Assembly (NCBI GenBank): GCA_026415715.1
Contig: JAOAGO010000002.1
Coordinates: forward strand, 62,001 to 126,000
DNA length: 64,000 bases
Direction: 5' to 3'
Origin: Chitinophagaceae bacterium
GTDB lineage: Bacteria; Bacteroidota; Bacteroidia; Chitinophagales; Chitinophagaceae
Position 1 is the first letter of the stretch. Every line of letters begins with the position of its first letter. The notes below the pieces were generated by a model. The model saw only the letters and a program-made list of their open reading frames with translations, did not search any database and was not told where the DNA came from. Both the position numbers and the translations under genes were made by a program. Below, piece by piece: positions 8,846 to 18,171 of this stretch.

Positions 8846-9346
8846 CTAATATCTGTTTTTTAAATCTTCTTCAATAAAGTCTATGCATTGAGATAAAAAG
8901 CGGATGATTTGTTGTTTTTGTTTTTCACTGAAGCGATTAAGAAGTATGGCATTATAGGCATGTCGTTTTTTTTCCAGTTTTTTCAGCAGTTTTTTACCTA
9001 AGGGAGTAAGCTTTAGCCGTTTTCGTCTTTTGTCTAAATTATCATTAACCTGAAAAATAAGTTTTTTTTTCAAAAGCAAATTCAGCAGGTTGGTCACATT
9101 GGCACGGGATACGTTCAGGGCATCCGCCAGCTCCATAGCCATCAGCGGTTTTTTCTGAGGATGCTTTTGCAAATAAATAATATTGGGGTCATTTGCCAGC
9201 AGCAGTAAAATAAACCATTGTTGTACGGTAATGCCATATTCGCGGGTAAGACATTCGCCGTATTTTTTCCATGTTTCACTCAGTTTAATAACATGAAATA
9301 TAACGGAAGCATTCTGATTAACCGGTATAAAACTTTTAGCCCTCAT
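8846..9346 (-). CDS. MarR-family transcriptional regulator
   Basis: Winged-helix regulator of about 166 aa. The HTH core is MAMELADALNVSRANVTNLLNLLLKKKLI, followed by a charged wing (DKRRKRLKLTPLGKKLL) with the Asp-Lys-Arg-Arg typical of MarR. The start was set at the ATG before RAKSFIPV; a TTG 51 nt upstream would force a 62-bp overlap with the transporter gene, while this ATG overlaps by 11 bp. It is the last gene of unit A, downstream of the MFS carrier, so it would be autoregulated if it binds the repeat at 15998-16026. MarR proteins usually sense aromatic or other small acids and repress until ligand binds. Best candidate regulator of the island. Confidence 0.88.
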   Translation of the reverse strand: MRAKSFIPVNQNASVIFHVIKLSETWKKYGECLTREYGITVQQWFILLLLANDPNIIYLQKHPQKKPLMAMELADALNVSRANVTNLLNLLLKKKLIFQVNDNLDKRRKRLKLTPLGKKLLKKLEKKRHAYNAILLNRFSEKQKQQIIRFLSQCIDFIEEDLKNRY

Positions 9347-10586
9347 GAAAAGCTTTTGATATTTTTTCCGCTCTTCGATTAATGATATATGTTGCAATAA
9401 GCGAAAGTAAGGATAAAAATGTCATGAGAAGAAAAGCTTCTTCATAACTGCCAAAAGTTTTACGAAAATATCCCAATGCCGCTACACCAAGCGAGGCACA
9501 CAAGGTATCTACAAAAGTTAATAAGCCGAGAATCGGCCCGTAAGCAGCTCCGCCGAATAGGCTGATGATATACAGTTGTATCATGGTAAATGTGCCGCTG
9601 TATCCCAGTCCGAAAACAACGGCAGCCGGAATAATCATTGCTTTGTATTTCAGGCTTAACCAAAGAAAAAATGAACCGATAATCATGTTGGCTACACTCA
9701 GTAACATAATTTTTCTGGGCTTAAATTTATCGCTGAGCCATCCGAATAATAATTTTCCAATCAAACCAAAAAAGAAAAAAACGCCTTGTAATTGTCCGCT
9801 TTTGGCTACATCCAGTTGAAGATCTGCCTGATAGTTTCTTTGATTTTGTATAAATCCGCCAATACAAAACCAAAGCGCTGCCGTTACTGTTGCCAACAAA
9901 TAAAATTCGGGCTGAGAAAATGCTTTGTTTAAAATAGCTTTTCTCTCGCTTTTGTCTGAGCGGGGTTGACGGGGTACAGTGCCTTCTATTCCGTCGGCAT
10001 ACGCACCGATATGCGATGGATGACTGAAAATCAGCAGTGCAGGTACAAGAATCAGTATGCTGCAAATCCAGGCTTGTTGTTCCGCAGCCTGCTGCCAACC
10101 TAAGTTTTTAATCCATTTACCTACAATGGGTGCAAAAACAGCCGGGCCTACACTGCTTGCCATTAATAAAATACCGGTGGCAATTCCTTTGTATCGTACA
10201 AACCAGTTATTGATTACATACATGCTGGTCAACAGTCCCGCCAGTCCTAAGAATAAAGGATAAATGATGGTAAAATACCGAAGGGTCTGAAAACTTCCGG
10301 CGTTTGCCATCACAAACAGACCGACGCTTACGCCTACGGCACCAGTTAAAATGAGGATTTTAGGGGAATATCTTTCCAGCAAGCTGCCTATAAAAGGCAA
10401 GGGGAGAGCCAGTACAAAATATAAAGTGGCTGCCAGCCCTGTTGCCCGGGCAAGATCAACTTTAAACGTTTTGGCAAACTCAGGGATATATAAATTAAAA
10501 GTATTTAATACAATCCCGTTGCTGCACATATACATGATAAACAAACAGGAAATAATAATCCAGCAGTAATATTTTTTTATAAACAT
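9336..10586 (-). CDS. MFS transporter, oxalate/formate or monocarboxylate (OFA/MCT) type
   Basis: A 416-aa polytopic membrane protein with about 12 hydrophobic segments. The loop between helices 4 and 5 (NNWFVRYKGIATGI) is characteristic of the OFA/monocarboxylate group. The helix 8-9 loop (FGWLSDKFKPRK) is the second MFS signature. It is cotranscribed with the amidohydrolase and regulator, so it probably moves an organic acid, either the substrate or a product of the unit A pathway, across the inner membrane. Confidence 0.85.
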   Translation of the reverse strand: MFIKKYYCWIIISCLFIMYMCSNGIVLNTFNLYIPEFAKTFKVDLARATGLAATLYFVLALPLPFIGSLLERYSPKILILTGAVGVSVGLFVMANAGSFQTLRYFTIIYPLFLGLAGLLTSMYVINNWFVRYKGIATGILLMASSVGPAVFAPIVGKWIKNLGWQQAAEQQAWICSILILVPALLIFSHPSHIGAYADGIEGTVPRQPRSDKSERKAILNKAFSQPEFYLLATVTAALWFCIGGFIQNQRNYQADLQLDVAKSGQLQGVFFFFGLIGKLLFGWLSDKFKPRKIMLLSVANMIIGSFFLWLSLKYKAMIIPAAVVFGLGYSGTFTMIQLYIISLFGGAAYGPILGLLTFVDTLCASLGVAALGYFRKTFGSYEEAFLLMTFLSLLSLIATYIINRRAEKISKAFHEG

Positions 10587-10615
10587 AGAAATGGAATTAT
10601 GCGTTACTGAACAGA

Positions 10616-12082
10616 TTATGCTATGCCATAAGGCCTGAAAAGATACTTTCCTTTGGGCACAGGGTCAAAAATGCCGTTCTCATAAATTTTATGTCCGCGC
10701 AAAAAGGTGGTCTTTATTTTACCATAAAATTCCATGCCTTCAAAAACACTATATCCCTGACTGCTCGGCGAATCTTTTCCACTCACTACAAATGAAGTAT
10801 CCGGATCCATAAGCACCAAATCGGCATCGTATCCTTCTGCAATGTCTCCCTTTTGAAAACATCCGAATCGTTGTGCGGGATTGCGGCTCAGCAGTTCAGC
10901 TATTTTGTTCAGCGACAATCCTCTTTTCCGTCCCTCGGTGTAAAGCCCGCTGAGCAGCATTTCAGTGCCGCCAAATCCGCTTTTGGCCAGCCATACATTT
11001 TCTTTTTGCAAGGCATCTAATTTGAATTCGGCTTTGCAGCAGGCATGGTCGCTGCACACCCAGTCTATATTTCCTTCCAATACATGTTTCCATAAATATT
11101 CAACGTCGTTTCGGCTGCGGATAGGCGGATTAACTTTAGCATGCAGTCCGGTAGCGCAGTCATAATCCAGCAAGAGATGCGCCAGTGTAACTTCACGTTT
11201 AAAATGGATATGGGGAAATACCTGTTGCATCATCAGCGCTGCCTCTACCGCTTTTTTTGAGGTTAGATGTAACAGATTGATATTTTTCAACTCGGTTTCG
11301 TGAGCAAGATATCCGGCAATAAAAATAGCAAGGCCCTCGCTATGCGGTGGTCGGGCAGCCGAATAAGCTCTTAGCCCTTTAAGCTTTCCTTCCTCTTGCA
11401 CCAGTTTGGTATAAGCCCGCATGATTTCTGCGGTTTCGCAATGTAAACTCAGGCTCAGGGCCTCCTTTTTATCGGAAAATTTTACTACGGCTTCCTGCAG
11501 TTCACGCATAATAAATTCAAAATGGGCTACATCATAGTATTCATCCTCTTTCAGCATTAAAAAATCTTTTTGATTCTGACTGCTGCCATGCAATCCATAG
11601 TTTCCATAAAACATAAATATTTTAAAACTGGTTACTCCGAATTCCTCTATTAAAAGCGGTATTTCTTTAATATGCGATGAATGAATGGGAGCAATATGGT
11701 AGGCATAATCTACATAAAACCGGTTTTTACTGATTTCTAAAACTTCAGGGTAAAATTCCCGATAAGGTCCGGTTTTGTTTAAATAATATTTTCCCGTACG
11801 GATATAATTCAAAGAAGTGGTAACGCCGCCCATGGCCGCCGCTTTGCTTTCAGACACCGCATCTTCTGCCAGGGGATTATAAATTCCGGTGTGCATGTGC
11901 GCATCTACAAGTCCGGGAAAGCATAACAAATTTTTTGCATCATAAACTTTTTGGTTTTCCAATATTTCAATTTCGGGTGCCACCTTTACAATTTTTTCAT
12001 TTTTTATAGCAATATCACCTTGAAAAACATTTTGATTTCCGGGCCTTACAATTCTTGCGTTTTTAATAACTAAATCGTACAT
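10616..12082 (-). CDS. dihydropyrimidinase / D-hydantoinase-like amidohydrolase
   Basis: Cyclic amidohydrolase, 488 aa. All metal ligands of the hydantoinase/dihydropyrimidinase/allantoinase group are visible: HMH in VDAHMHTG, the lysine that is carbamylated in TSFKIFMFYG, His in SLHCETA, His in NLLHLTS, and Asp in CSDHACC. The family opens cyclic ureides and cyclic imides hydrolytically without ATP; characterised imidases also belong here. It sits 12 bp downstream of the CoA-transferase gene. In this context it could open an imide such as a maleimide to a half-amide, or a hydantoin. Substrate is inference only. Confidence 0.87.
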   Translation of the reverse strand: MYDLVIKNARIVRPGNQNVFQGDIAIKNEKIVKVAPEIEILENQKVYDAKNLLCFPGLVDAHMHTGIYNPLAEDAVSESKAAAMGGVTTSLNYIRTGKYYLNKTGPYREFYPEVLEISKNRFYVDYAYHIAPIHSSHIKEIPLLIEEFGVTSFKIFMFYGNYGLHGSSQNQKDFLMLKEDEYYDVAHFEFIMRELQEAVVKFSDKKEALSLSLHCETAEIMRAYTKLVQEEGKLKGLRAYSAARPPHSEGLAIFIAGYLAHETELKNINLLHLTSKKAVEAALMMQQVFPHIHFKREVTLAHLLLDYDCATGLHAKVNPPIRSRNDVEYLWKHVLEGNIDWVCSDHACCKAEFKLDALQKENVWLAKSGFGGTEMLLSGLYTEGRKRGLSLNKIAELLSRNPAQRFGCFQKGDIAEGYDADLVLMDPDTSFVVSGKDSPSSQGYSVFEGMEFYGKIKTTFLRGHKIYENGIFDPVPKGKYLFRPYGIA

Positions 12083-12094
12083 AACGATGATTTT

Positions 12095-13294
12095 CTAAAA
12101 AGAAGTTTCAACTTCAGAAACGGAAATAATTTTTTCTGATAGCATTTGTCGTACTTCGTCGTCAGTATAGTTTAATTTTTTTATTATTTCCAGTGTATGT
12201 TCTCCGATGTCGGGCGGATGATTCCTTAAAAAGAATCTTTGGTTTTGATACTCAATAGGCAGAGCCGGCAGTTTTGAAACTCGACCGTCGGGCAGTCGGG
12301 TAGTAAGCAAACTGTTGTTTTGGTTCAAATGAATGTCTTCAAACAAATCTTCTGTTTTTGCTATCGGTGCAAAGGGGATTGCTGCTTTTTCGCATTTCTC
12401 TAAAATTTCCGTTTTGGAAAATATCTTCAGACGTTTTTCAAGCTCGGGCAATAACCAGTTTCTTTCGTCAATCCGTTTGTTGTTTGTATTGAGTCGTTCA
12501 TCATGAACGAAATCGGTCCAGCCGAATTCTTCACAAAAGCGCTTCCAGTGTTTGTCGCTGATGATTCCGATAAATACCTGCTCACCGTCTTTGGTTTCAA
12601 ATATGCGATATATGCTCCATGCACTTACCCGGGCCGGCATCGGCGGGACGGGTTGTTGTGAAATAGCGCCGTATGCCATATGCTGACCCATCAGAAAAGC
12701 CGTCGTTTCAAAAAGGCCGGACTTGATAAATTTTCCTTTTCCGGTTTGTTGCCTTTCCAGCAAGGCAAGAAGAATACCAATGAATCCAAACATTCCACCG
12801 GTTATATCAACAATGGATGTACCGGCCCTAAGGGGGTCGCCGGGTCTTCCGGTCATGTAAGCTAACCCGCCCATCATCTGCACCACTTCATCCATGGCAT
12901 GGCGATGTTCATAAGGGCCTTTCAGAAATCCTTTCAAAGAGCAATAAATCAACGAAGGATTTATTTCAGTTAATCGCTCATACGAAAAACCAAGTCTGTC
13001 CATAGTGCCGGGACCAAAATTTTCAACCACTATATCCGTCTCGGCTGTTAAACGATAAATAATTTCTTTTCCTTTTGGTGATTTTAAATCAACGGCAAGA
13101 CTTTTTTTATTGCGATTATAAAACGTGAAATACCCGGTGCCGAATCCTTTTAATCGTCTGGTCTCATCGCCACCCGGTGGTTCCACATGAATCACTTCTG
13201 CGCCGGCATCAGCCAGTAATAACCCTGCTGCCGGACCCATCACGGCGTGGGTAAATTCCAAAACCCTGATTCCGTATAAAGGTAAAGTATCCAT
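12095..13294 (-). CDS. class III (CaiB/BaiF) CoA-transferase
   Basis: 399 aa. The N-terminal pattern GIRVLEFTHAVMGPAAGLLLADAGAEVI..EPPGGD is that of formyl-CoA transferase relatives. The catalytic aspartate that forms the acyl anhydride is in AMDEVVQMMGGLAY. ENFGPGTMDRLG and the RAGTSIVDITGG segment follow. It moves CoA from a donor such as succinyl-CoA to a carboxylic acid. Being between the dehydratase and amidohydrolase genes, and with a lyase acting on acyl-CoA in the same unit, it probably activates the hydroxy-dicarboxylate made by the dehydratase, as succinyl-CoA:citramalate CoA-transferase does. Confidence 0.88.
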   Translation of the reverse strand: MDTLPLYGIRVLEFTHAVMGPAAGLLLADAGAEVIHVEPPGGDETRRLKGFGTGYFTFYNRNKKSLAVDLKSPKGKEIIYRLTAETDIVVENFGPGTMDRLGFSYERLTEINPSLIYCSLKGFLKGPYEHRHAMDEVVQMMGGLAYMTGRPGDPLRAGTSIVDITGGMFGFIGILLALLERQQTGKGKFIKSGLFETTAFLMGQHMAYGAISQQPVPPMPARVSAWSIYRIFETKDGEQVFIGIISDKHWKRFCEEFGWTDFVHDERLNTNNKRIDERNWLLPELEKRLKIFSKTEILEKCEKAAIPFAPIAKTEDLFEDIHLNQNNSLLTTRLPDGRVSKLPALPIEYQNQRFFLRNHPPDIGEHTLEIIKKLNYTDDEVRQMLSEKIISVSEVETSF

Positions 13295-13307
13295 CGGGGC
13301 TGTTCAT

Positions 13308-13805
13308 TTAATCAGTTACGAAATCGCCGTATTTTTTTAAGTAGTTAACCAATCCGCCCTCGGCCAGAATATGTTTCATTACCCCGTTTAATCGGGTACA
13401 GGCATATACTTTTCCGGTGGTCAGGTTTTTTACAATACCGTTTTCAATATCTACACTTAACCGGTCGCCGTGTTGAATATCATGTTCCGGAGCTTCCAGA
13501 ACAGGTAATCCAAGATTGATGGCATTCCGGAAAAATATTCTGGCAAAAAATTTAGCAATGATGCAGGATACCCCGGCTGCCTTCAGGGCTAAGGGAGCTT
13601 GTTCACGGCTGCTGCCGCAACCAAAATTTTTTCCCGCTACCAGGATTTCGCCCGGAGAAAACTTTTGCAAAAATTCCGGGTCCAGATCTTCCATTACATG
13701 TTGCGCCAGTTGTGAAATGTCAAGCGTTTTGGTGTATTTACCGGGAATAATTCTGTCCGTATCTATATTATCGCCGTAAACATGTGCTTTGGCAACAATT
13801 ATCAT
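13308..13805 (-). CDS. aconitase-type dehydratase small subunit (LeuD-like, copy 1)
   Basis: 165-aa swivel domain of the aconitase superfamily. GDNIDTDRIIPGKY at the N-terminus and AGKNFGCGSSREQAP, which carries the catalytic Ser and Arg, are intact. In the substrate-specificity loop after IIPGK it reads YTKT, closer to the basic YLRT of homoaconitase than to the YLVY type of isopropylmalate isomerase. No leucine biosynthesis genes are present, so a catabolic hydratase such as a maleate, citraconate or dimethylmaleate hydratase is likelier than LeuD proper. It overlaps the large-subunit gene by 4 bp. Confidence 0.85.
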   Translation of the reverse strand: MIIVAKAHVYGDNIDTDRIIPGKYTKTLDISQLAQHVMEDLDPEFLQKFSPGEILVAGKNFGCGSSREQAPLALKAAGVSCIIAKFFARIFFRNAINLGLPVLEAPEHDIQHGDRLSVDIENGIVKNLTTGKVYACTRLNGVMKHILAEGGLVNYLKKYGDFVTD

Positions 13806-15046
13806 ACACTTTCATTTTCGGGTGAAGTAATTTTTCCGTAAAGTGCCGATAAGGCTACTGTAGCCGGGCTGGCTAAAAATATTTTGGCGCGGGGATTTCC
13901 CATTCTTCCTTTGAAATTCCGGTTTGCCGTACTGATAACTATTTCATCATCGCCGGGCACGCCTTCATGAGTTCCTACACAAGGGCCGCAACCGCTGTTG
14001 ATAACCGTGGCGCCGGCTTCAATAAGTGTCTGAATTGTCCCATCGGCCAGGGCTTCAAGAAATACTTTTCGGCTGGCAGGCGCTACCACCAGTCTCACAC
14101 CTGTAGCAATATGTTTCCCCTTAAGGATTTTGGCGGCAGTTTGTAAATCATCTAAGCGGCTGTTAGTACAGGATCCGATAAAGGCATACGTAACCGGAGT
14201 TCCTTCAAACTTCCTTACATCGTAAACATTATCAGGTGAATCAGGAGCAGCTAATTGAGGTTTCAGCCCGCAGACATCCAATTCTATTGTTTGAACATAA
14301 TTTGCGTTTGAATCTGGAAATATGGGAGTATAATCATAAGGCAGTACCAAACCTTCCGGCGAAACAATTCCCGTTTTTGCACCCAGTTCGGCGCTCATGT
14401 TGCACAGTGCCATACGCTGAGACAGTGTTAAAGATGCCACGGCACTTCCATGATATTCTACGGCCATATAGGTAGCGCCCCCTGTAGTTAGTTTTTTGCA
14501 AAGCAAAAGCGCCAGGTCTTTTCCGCTGACGTAAGGTGAAAGTTTTCCATTGAGAATTACTTTTATGCTCTGCGGAACTTTTAACCATATTTTTCCGGTA
14601 AGCATAACCGCCGCCAGATCGGTAGAACCTACTCCACAGGCAAAAGTGTTCAGCGCGCCATACGTGGGGGTATGACTATCAGCGCCAATAAATAAATCGC
14701 CGGGTTTAACCTTTTGATGATCTACCATCACCTGATGACAAATTCCGCTTCCGATGTCAAAAAGATTGCACCCCTGTTCTTTTGCAAAATTTCTCATCAT
14801 CTGATGCAGGTTTGCTACTTTTTCATTAGGTGCGGGAGCGGCGTGGTCTATGATTAAATGAAATCTTGCCGGATCAAACACTTTCAATCCACCCATTTCA
14901 CGAAATGCTTTGATGGCCATGGGTGCCGTTGTATCGGTAGCCATACAACCATCCACTTTTACCACACAAAGCTCGCCGGCCCTGACTATTCTGTTGGTAT
15001 GACGGCTTATTATTTTTTCGGCTATGGTATATCCTGCTGAAGCCAT
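13802..15046 (-). CDS. aconitase-type dehydratase large subunit (LeuC-like, copy 1)
   Basis: 414-aa [4Fe-4S] dehydratase. The three cluster cysteines are seen in GSCTNSRLDD and SGCGPCVGTHEG, and the ADSHTPTYGALNTFACGVGSTD substrate/cluster region is well kept. The archaeal/short-type LeuC length suits partnership with a separate small subunit, encoded next with a 4-bp overlap. It reversibly adds or removes water on di- or tricarboxylates. Together with the CoA-transferase and lyase it resembles the chemistry used to break down citramalate or dimethylmalate. The exact substrate cannot be read from sequence. Confidence 0.88.
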   Translation of the reverse strand: MASAGYTIAEKIISRHTNRIVRAGELCVVKVDGCMATDTTAPMAIKAFREMGGLKVFDPARFHLIIDHAAPAPNEKVANLHQMMRNFAKEQGCNLFDIGSGICHQVMVDHQKVKPGDLFIGADSHTPTYGALNTFACGVGSTDLAAVMLTGKIWLKVPQSIKVILNGKLSPYVSGKDLALLLCKKLTTGGATYMAVEYHGSAVASLTLSQRMALCNMSAELGAKTGIVSPEGLVLPYDYTPIFPDSNANYVQTIELDVCGLKPQLAAPDSPDNVYDVRKFEGTPVTYAFIGSCTNSRLDDLQTAAKILKGKHIATGVRLVVAPASRKVFLEALADGTIQTLIEAGATVINSGCGPCVGTHEGVPGDDEIVISTANRNFKGRMGNPRAKIFLASPATVALSALYGKITSPENESV

Positions 15047-15056
15047 TTAATTACTT

Positions 15057-15977
15057 TTAAATCATCATCAAATCATTTTCTTTTTGCGACAATAATTTAT
15101 AAACTAATCCGGGTAACGGGCATGATAACATTTTTTCTACTTCCTTACTTACCTCAGCAACTTTACCAATATCAATTCCGGTTTGCATCCCCATCTGGTG
15201 CAACATGTGAACTGTGTCTTCTGTGGCAATATTTCCGGTAGCATTTTTTATAAACGGACATCCGCCAAGACCTCCGAAGGCGGTATCAAAACGACGTATT
15301 CCTGCTTCAAGAGCAGCAAAAACATTTGCGTAACCCTTGTTTTCCGTGTTGTGCAGATGAAGGCTTACCGGAATGTCTTTACATAAATCTATCGCTTTTC
15401 GGGAAAGTTGATACACCTGTCTTGGATTTCCCATTCCCGTGCTATCGGCTAACGCCAATTCATCTACTCCGTTTTGCAGGTGCGACTCAATTAATTCTAA
15501 AATTTTTACTTCTGAAATTTTACCTTCATAGCGACATCCGAAGGCGCATTGAATTCCGCCACGGACATAGATTCCCGAATCTTTTGCCATCCTCACCATT
15601 TCCCGAAATTCCGTCACCGCTTCTTCCAGACTTTTACGGGTGTTTTTGCGGCTATGTGTATCACTGGCGCTGAGGCTGACAGCCAGATATTTTATTCCGG
15701 CATTTCGGGCTCTCTCCACCCCCTTTGTATTTAATACCAAAGCGCTGAACTGTACCTCGGGATATTGCCCGAAATCTTCACACAATAATTCAGCATCAGC
15801 CATCTGGGGCACAAGCTCCGGATGAACAAAACTGACTGCCTGAATTTTTTTTATTCCGGCTTCAACCAGTTTATTGATCCAAACTTTTTTTTGTTCGGTC
15901 GGAATGATAAGACTGAGGCTTTGAAGCCCGTCCCGCAATCCTTGTTCTTCAATCCAAACCCAATGATCCGTATTCAT
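15057..15977 (-). CDS. HMG-CoA lyase-like enzyme
   Basis: 306-aa member of the DRE-TIM metallolyase family. The metal-binding aspartate is in GLRDGLQS, the divalent-metal histidines in SLHLHNT, and the catalytic cysteine loop reads GLGGCPFIKNATGNIATED, as in HMG-CoA lyase. The family splits beta-hydroxyacyl-CoA with a tertiary alcohol by retro-Claisen reaction. Candidate substrates besides HMG-CoA are citramalyl-CoA (to acetyl-CoA and pyruvate) or an alkylated homologue. First gene of unit A; its start lies 21 bp from the 29-bp inverted repeat, so it should be under direct control of the island regulator. Confidence 0.87.
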   Translation of the reverse strand: MNTDHWVWIEEQGLRDGLQSLSLIIPTEQKKVWINKLVEAGIKKIQAVSFVHPELVPQMADAELLCEDFGQYPEVQFSALVLNTKGVERARNAGIKYLAVSLSASDTHSRKNTRKSLEEAVTEFREMVRMAKDSGIYVRGGIQCAFGCRYEGKISEVKILELIESHLQNGVDELALADSTGMGNPRQVYQLSRKAIDLCKDIPVSLHLHNTENKGYANVFAALEAGIRRFDTAFGGLGGCPFIKNATGNIATEDTVHMLHQMGMQTGIDIGKVAEVSKEVEKMLSCPLPGLVYKLLSQKENDLMMI

Positions 15978-15997
15978 ATCGCAGATGCTAATTTCGT

Positions 15998-16026
15998 AAA
16001 AATAGTTAATATAGTTAACTAATTTT
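15998..16026. promoter_or_regulatory. island operator 1 (29-bp inverted repeat)
   Basis: Arms of 12 bp with one mismatch around a 5-nt spacer; the core is TAGTTAA-TATAG-TTAACTA. It lies between the divergent starts of unit A (15977) and unit B (16072). It is identical at 26 of 29 positions to the repeat at 29299-29327. It covers a candidate leftward -7 element (TATTTTTA on the minus strand, 15997-16004) and reaches the -33 position of the rightward promoter. Size and symmetry fit a MarR-family operator. Confidence 0.7.
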
Positions 16027-16054
16027 TTTATCTTATTTTTAACGCGTAATTTAG
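16024..16054 (+). promoter_or_regulatory. predicted promoter of unit B (hyuA)
   Basis: A TAATTTAG element at 16047-16054 matches the Bacteroidota -7 consensus at seven of eight positions. The -33 position 19 nt before it reads TTTT and overlaps the right arm of the operator. The start codon follows 17 nt after the -7 element. The geometry matches that at the TonB receptor promoter. Confidence 0.45.
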
Positions 16055-16071
16055 TCCCATACAGGTACTAT

Positions 16072-18171
16072 ATGAATCCGAAATTAATATTGGGAATTGA
16101 CGTTGGCGGTACGTTTACAGATCTGGCGTTATTGTTTGCCGAATCCGGCCGGCTTATTTTAGGTAAAACGCTCACCACTTATCCGGATCCTACGCCCGGT
16201 ATATTCAGCGGGATAAACGATTTACTGCAAAAGGCCGGTATTTCCATATCAGAACCTGAGGGTATTATTCACGGCACTACGTTGGTGACGAACGCCGTGA
16301 TTGAGCGGAAAGGGGAAAAAACCGGATTAATAACAACAAAAGGTTTTGAAGATATTCTGGAAATAGGCCGTGAAATCCGGTATGATATTTATGATCTCTT
16401 TATCAGCATGCCTCAACCCTTAGTGCCAACTTCAAAGCGCTTTGGCATTACCGAAAGAATCAATGCCAAAGGGGAGGTCATCACGGCTCCCGATTTAGAC
16501 GAAATCAGAAAAATTATTACTGAGCTGGAAACAGAAGGTGTTCGAAGTGTGGCGGTGGTTCTTCTCCACAGCTACCTGAATCCGTCTCATGAAAAGCAAA
16601 TCGGAAATTTTATCCGACGGAATTATCCACATCTCTATTGCTCACTCAGTTGTGAAATCATACCCGAAATCAGGGAATATGAACGTAGTTCAGCTACCGT
16701 GATGAATGCTTATGTACAACCGGTAGCCGATATGTATTTGAATAATCTTTCGGAAAACCTGAAAAGCTCAGGTTTTAAGGGTTTTTTTCAGGTCATGAAT
16801 TCATCCGGAAGGTTAATTACGGCTGAACAGGCATCAAAAAAACCGATTGACTTACTTGAGAGCGGCCCGGCAGGCGGATGTATGGCCGGAGTATATTTTT
16901 CCAAAAAATTAAGTATACCTGATCTCCTGGCTTTTGATATGGGAGGAACTACGGCAAAAGCCTCGTTAATCAGAGAATCCGAACCTCAGATTACGTATCA
17001 GTTTGAAGCGGCACGGGAAAAAAGATTCAAAAAAGGAAGCGGTTTGCCCGTTAGGATACCGGTGATTGATTTGATAGAAATCGGTGCGGGGGGCGGCAGT
17101 GTGGCCAGGGTTAATGAATTGGGACTGCTTACCGTGGGTCCCGACAGTGCATCCAGTCAACCGGGACCAGCTTGTTATGGTAATGGCGGAATATATCCTA
17201 CCGTAACGGATGCTGACCTGGTTCTCGGATATCTTAATGAAAGCTATTTTCTGGGCGGCAAAATGAAATTGTGCAAAGAAAAAGCCGCAGAAGCCATTGA
17301 AAGCTTTATAGCAAAACCTTTGGGTATTTCGGTTGAAAAGGCAGCATGGGGTATTCATCGGGTAGTAAATGAAAATATGGCAAATGCTGCCCGTGTACAC
17401 ATTATCGAAAAAGGATTGAATCCGAAACATTTTAAAATGATCGCTTTCGGAGGTGCAGGCCCAGTTCATGCGTACCATGTTGCCCGGCTTTTACATGCGC
17501 CTGGGCTGATCATTCCCGGTGCAGCCGGGGTGCTCAGTGCTTTTGGTTTTCTGGTCAGTCAGCCAGCCATAGAATTTACTTACAGTAAAGTGCAAAAAAT
17601 TGATTGTTTGGATTTTAATGATTTGAATGAAACTTTTGAAAAATTCAAAAAAGAGGGGATGGCTTATCTTCTGGGTGCCGGTGCGGATGAGAAATATCTC
17701 CATTTTAAAATATCGTGTGAGATGAGATATGCGGGACAAGGCCATGAAATTCATGTACCGATGCCATTACCTCCATATCATAACAAAACCGGCGATGATA
17801 TCAAAATGCTTTTTGAAAATCAATATCAGCAAAAATTCGGACGAATCATGCAGGGCCATAACATTGAAACGGTAACCTGGCGGGTATTAATCAGCGGAAA
17901 TCCTTTTTTTCAACAAACGGCAAGAGTAGTCGTTGAAGATGGTGGAGCAGTTTTGAAGGGATACCGGATGGCTTATTTTAAGGGACAATATATCAACACT
18001 CCTGTTTACAACCGCTATGCCTTGTCAGCAAATACAATATTAAAAGGTCCTTGCATTATAGAAGAACACGAGAGTACGGTGGTAGTTGGATGCGAAGGAG
18101 AAGTTTTTGTTGACGAAGCCAATATACTTCATATTCAATTTGTGAAAAATGATGAACCGGTTAATTCATAA
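16072..18171 (+). CDS. hyuA: HyuA-type hydantoinase/oxoprolinase subunit A
   Basis: 699 aa, ATP-dependent subunit of the hydantoinase/oxoprolinase/acetone carboxylase family. It starts GIDVGGTFTDLALL (actin-like ATPase motif), with GTTLVTNAVIERKG, the ESGPAGGCMAG and DMGGTTAKASLI motifs, and a C-terminal domain with VVVGCEGEV. Members phosphorylate an amide or carbonyl to open lactam, hydantoin or imide rings, or to carboxylate ketones. It needs subunit B, encoded two genes downstream. Which chemistry applies here is open; co-regulation with a hydantoinase-type amidohydrolase favours a ring amide. First gene of unit B. Confidence 0.88.
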   Translation: MNPKLILGIDVGGTFTDLALLFAESGRLILGKTLTTYPDPTPGIFSGINDLLQKAGISISEPEGIIHGTTLVTNAVIERKGEKTGLITTKGFEDILEIGREIRYDIYDLFISMPQPLVPTSKRFGITERINAKGEVITAPDLDEIRKIITELETEGVRSVAVVLLHSYLNPSHEKQIGNFIRRNYPHLYCSLSCEIIPEIREYERSSATVMNAYVQPVADMYLNNLSENLKSSGFKGFFQVMNSSGRLITAEQASKKPIDLLESGPAGGCMAGVYFSKKLSIPDLLAFDMGGTTAKASLIRESEPQITYQFEAAREKRFKKGSGLPVRIPVIDLIEIGAGGGSVARVNELGLLTVGPDSASSQPGPACYGNGGIYPTVTDADLVLGYLNESYFLGGKMKLCKEKAAEAIESFIAKPLGISVEKAAWGIHRVVNENMANAARVHIIEKGLNPKHFKMIAFGGAGPVHAYHVARLLHAPGLIIPGAAGVLSAFGFLVSQPAIEFTYSKVQKIDCLDFNDLNETFEKFKKEGMAYLLGAGADEKYLHFKISCEMRYAGQGHEIHVPMPLPPYHNKTGDDIKMLFENQYQQKFGRIMQGHNIETVTWRVLISGNPFFQQTARVVVEDGGAVLKGYRMAYFKGQYINTPVYNRYALSANTILKGPCIIEEHESTVVVGCEGEVFVDEANILHIQFVKNDEPVNS

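Noticed and set aside
13308-15046. Leucine biosynthesis leuCD
   Set aside because: No leuA or leuB nearby; the pair is within a MarR-linked unit with CoA-transferase and lyase genes, and the small-subunit loop is not of the isopropylmalate type.
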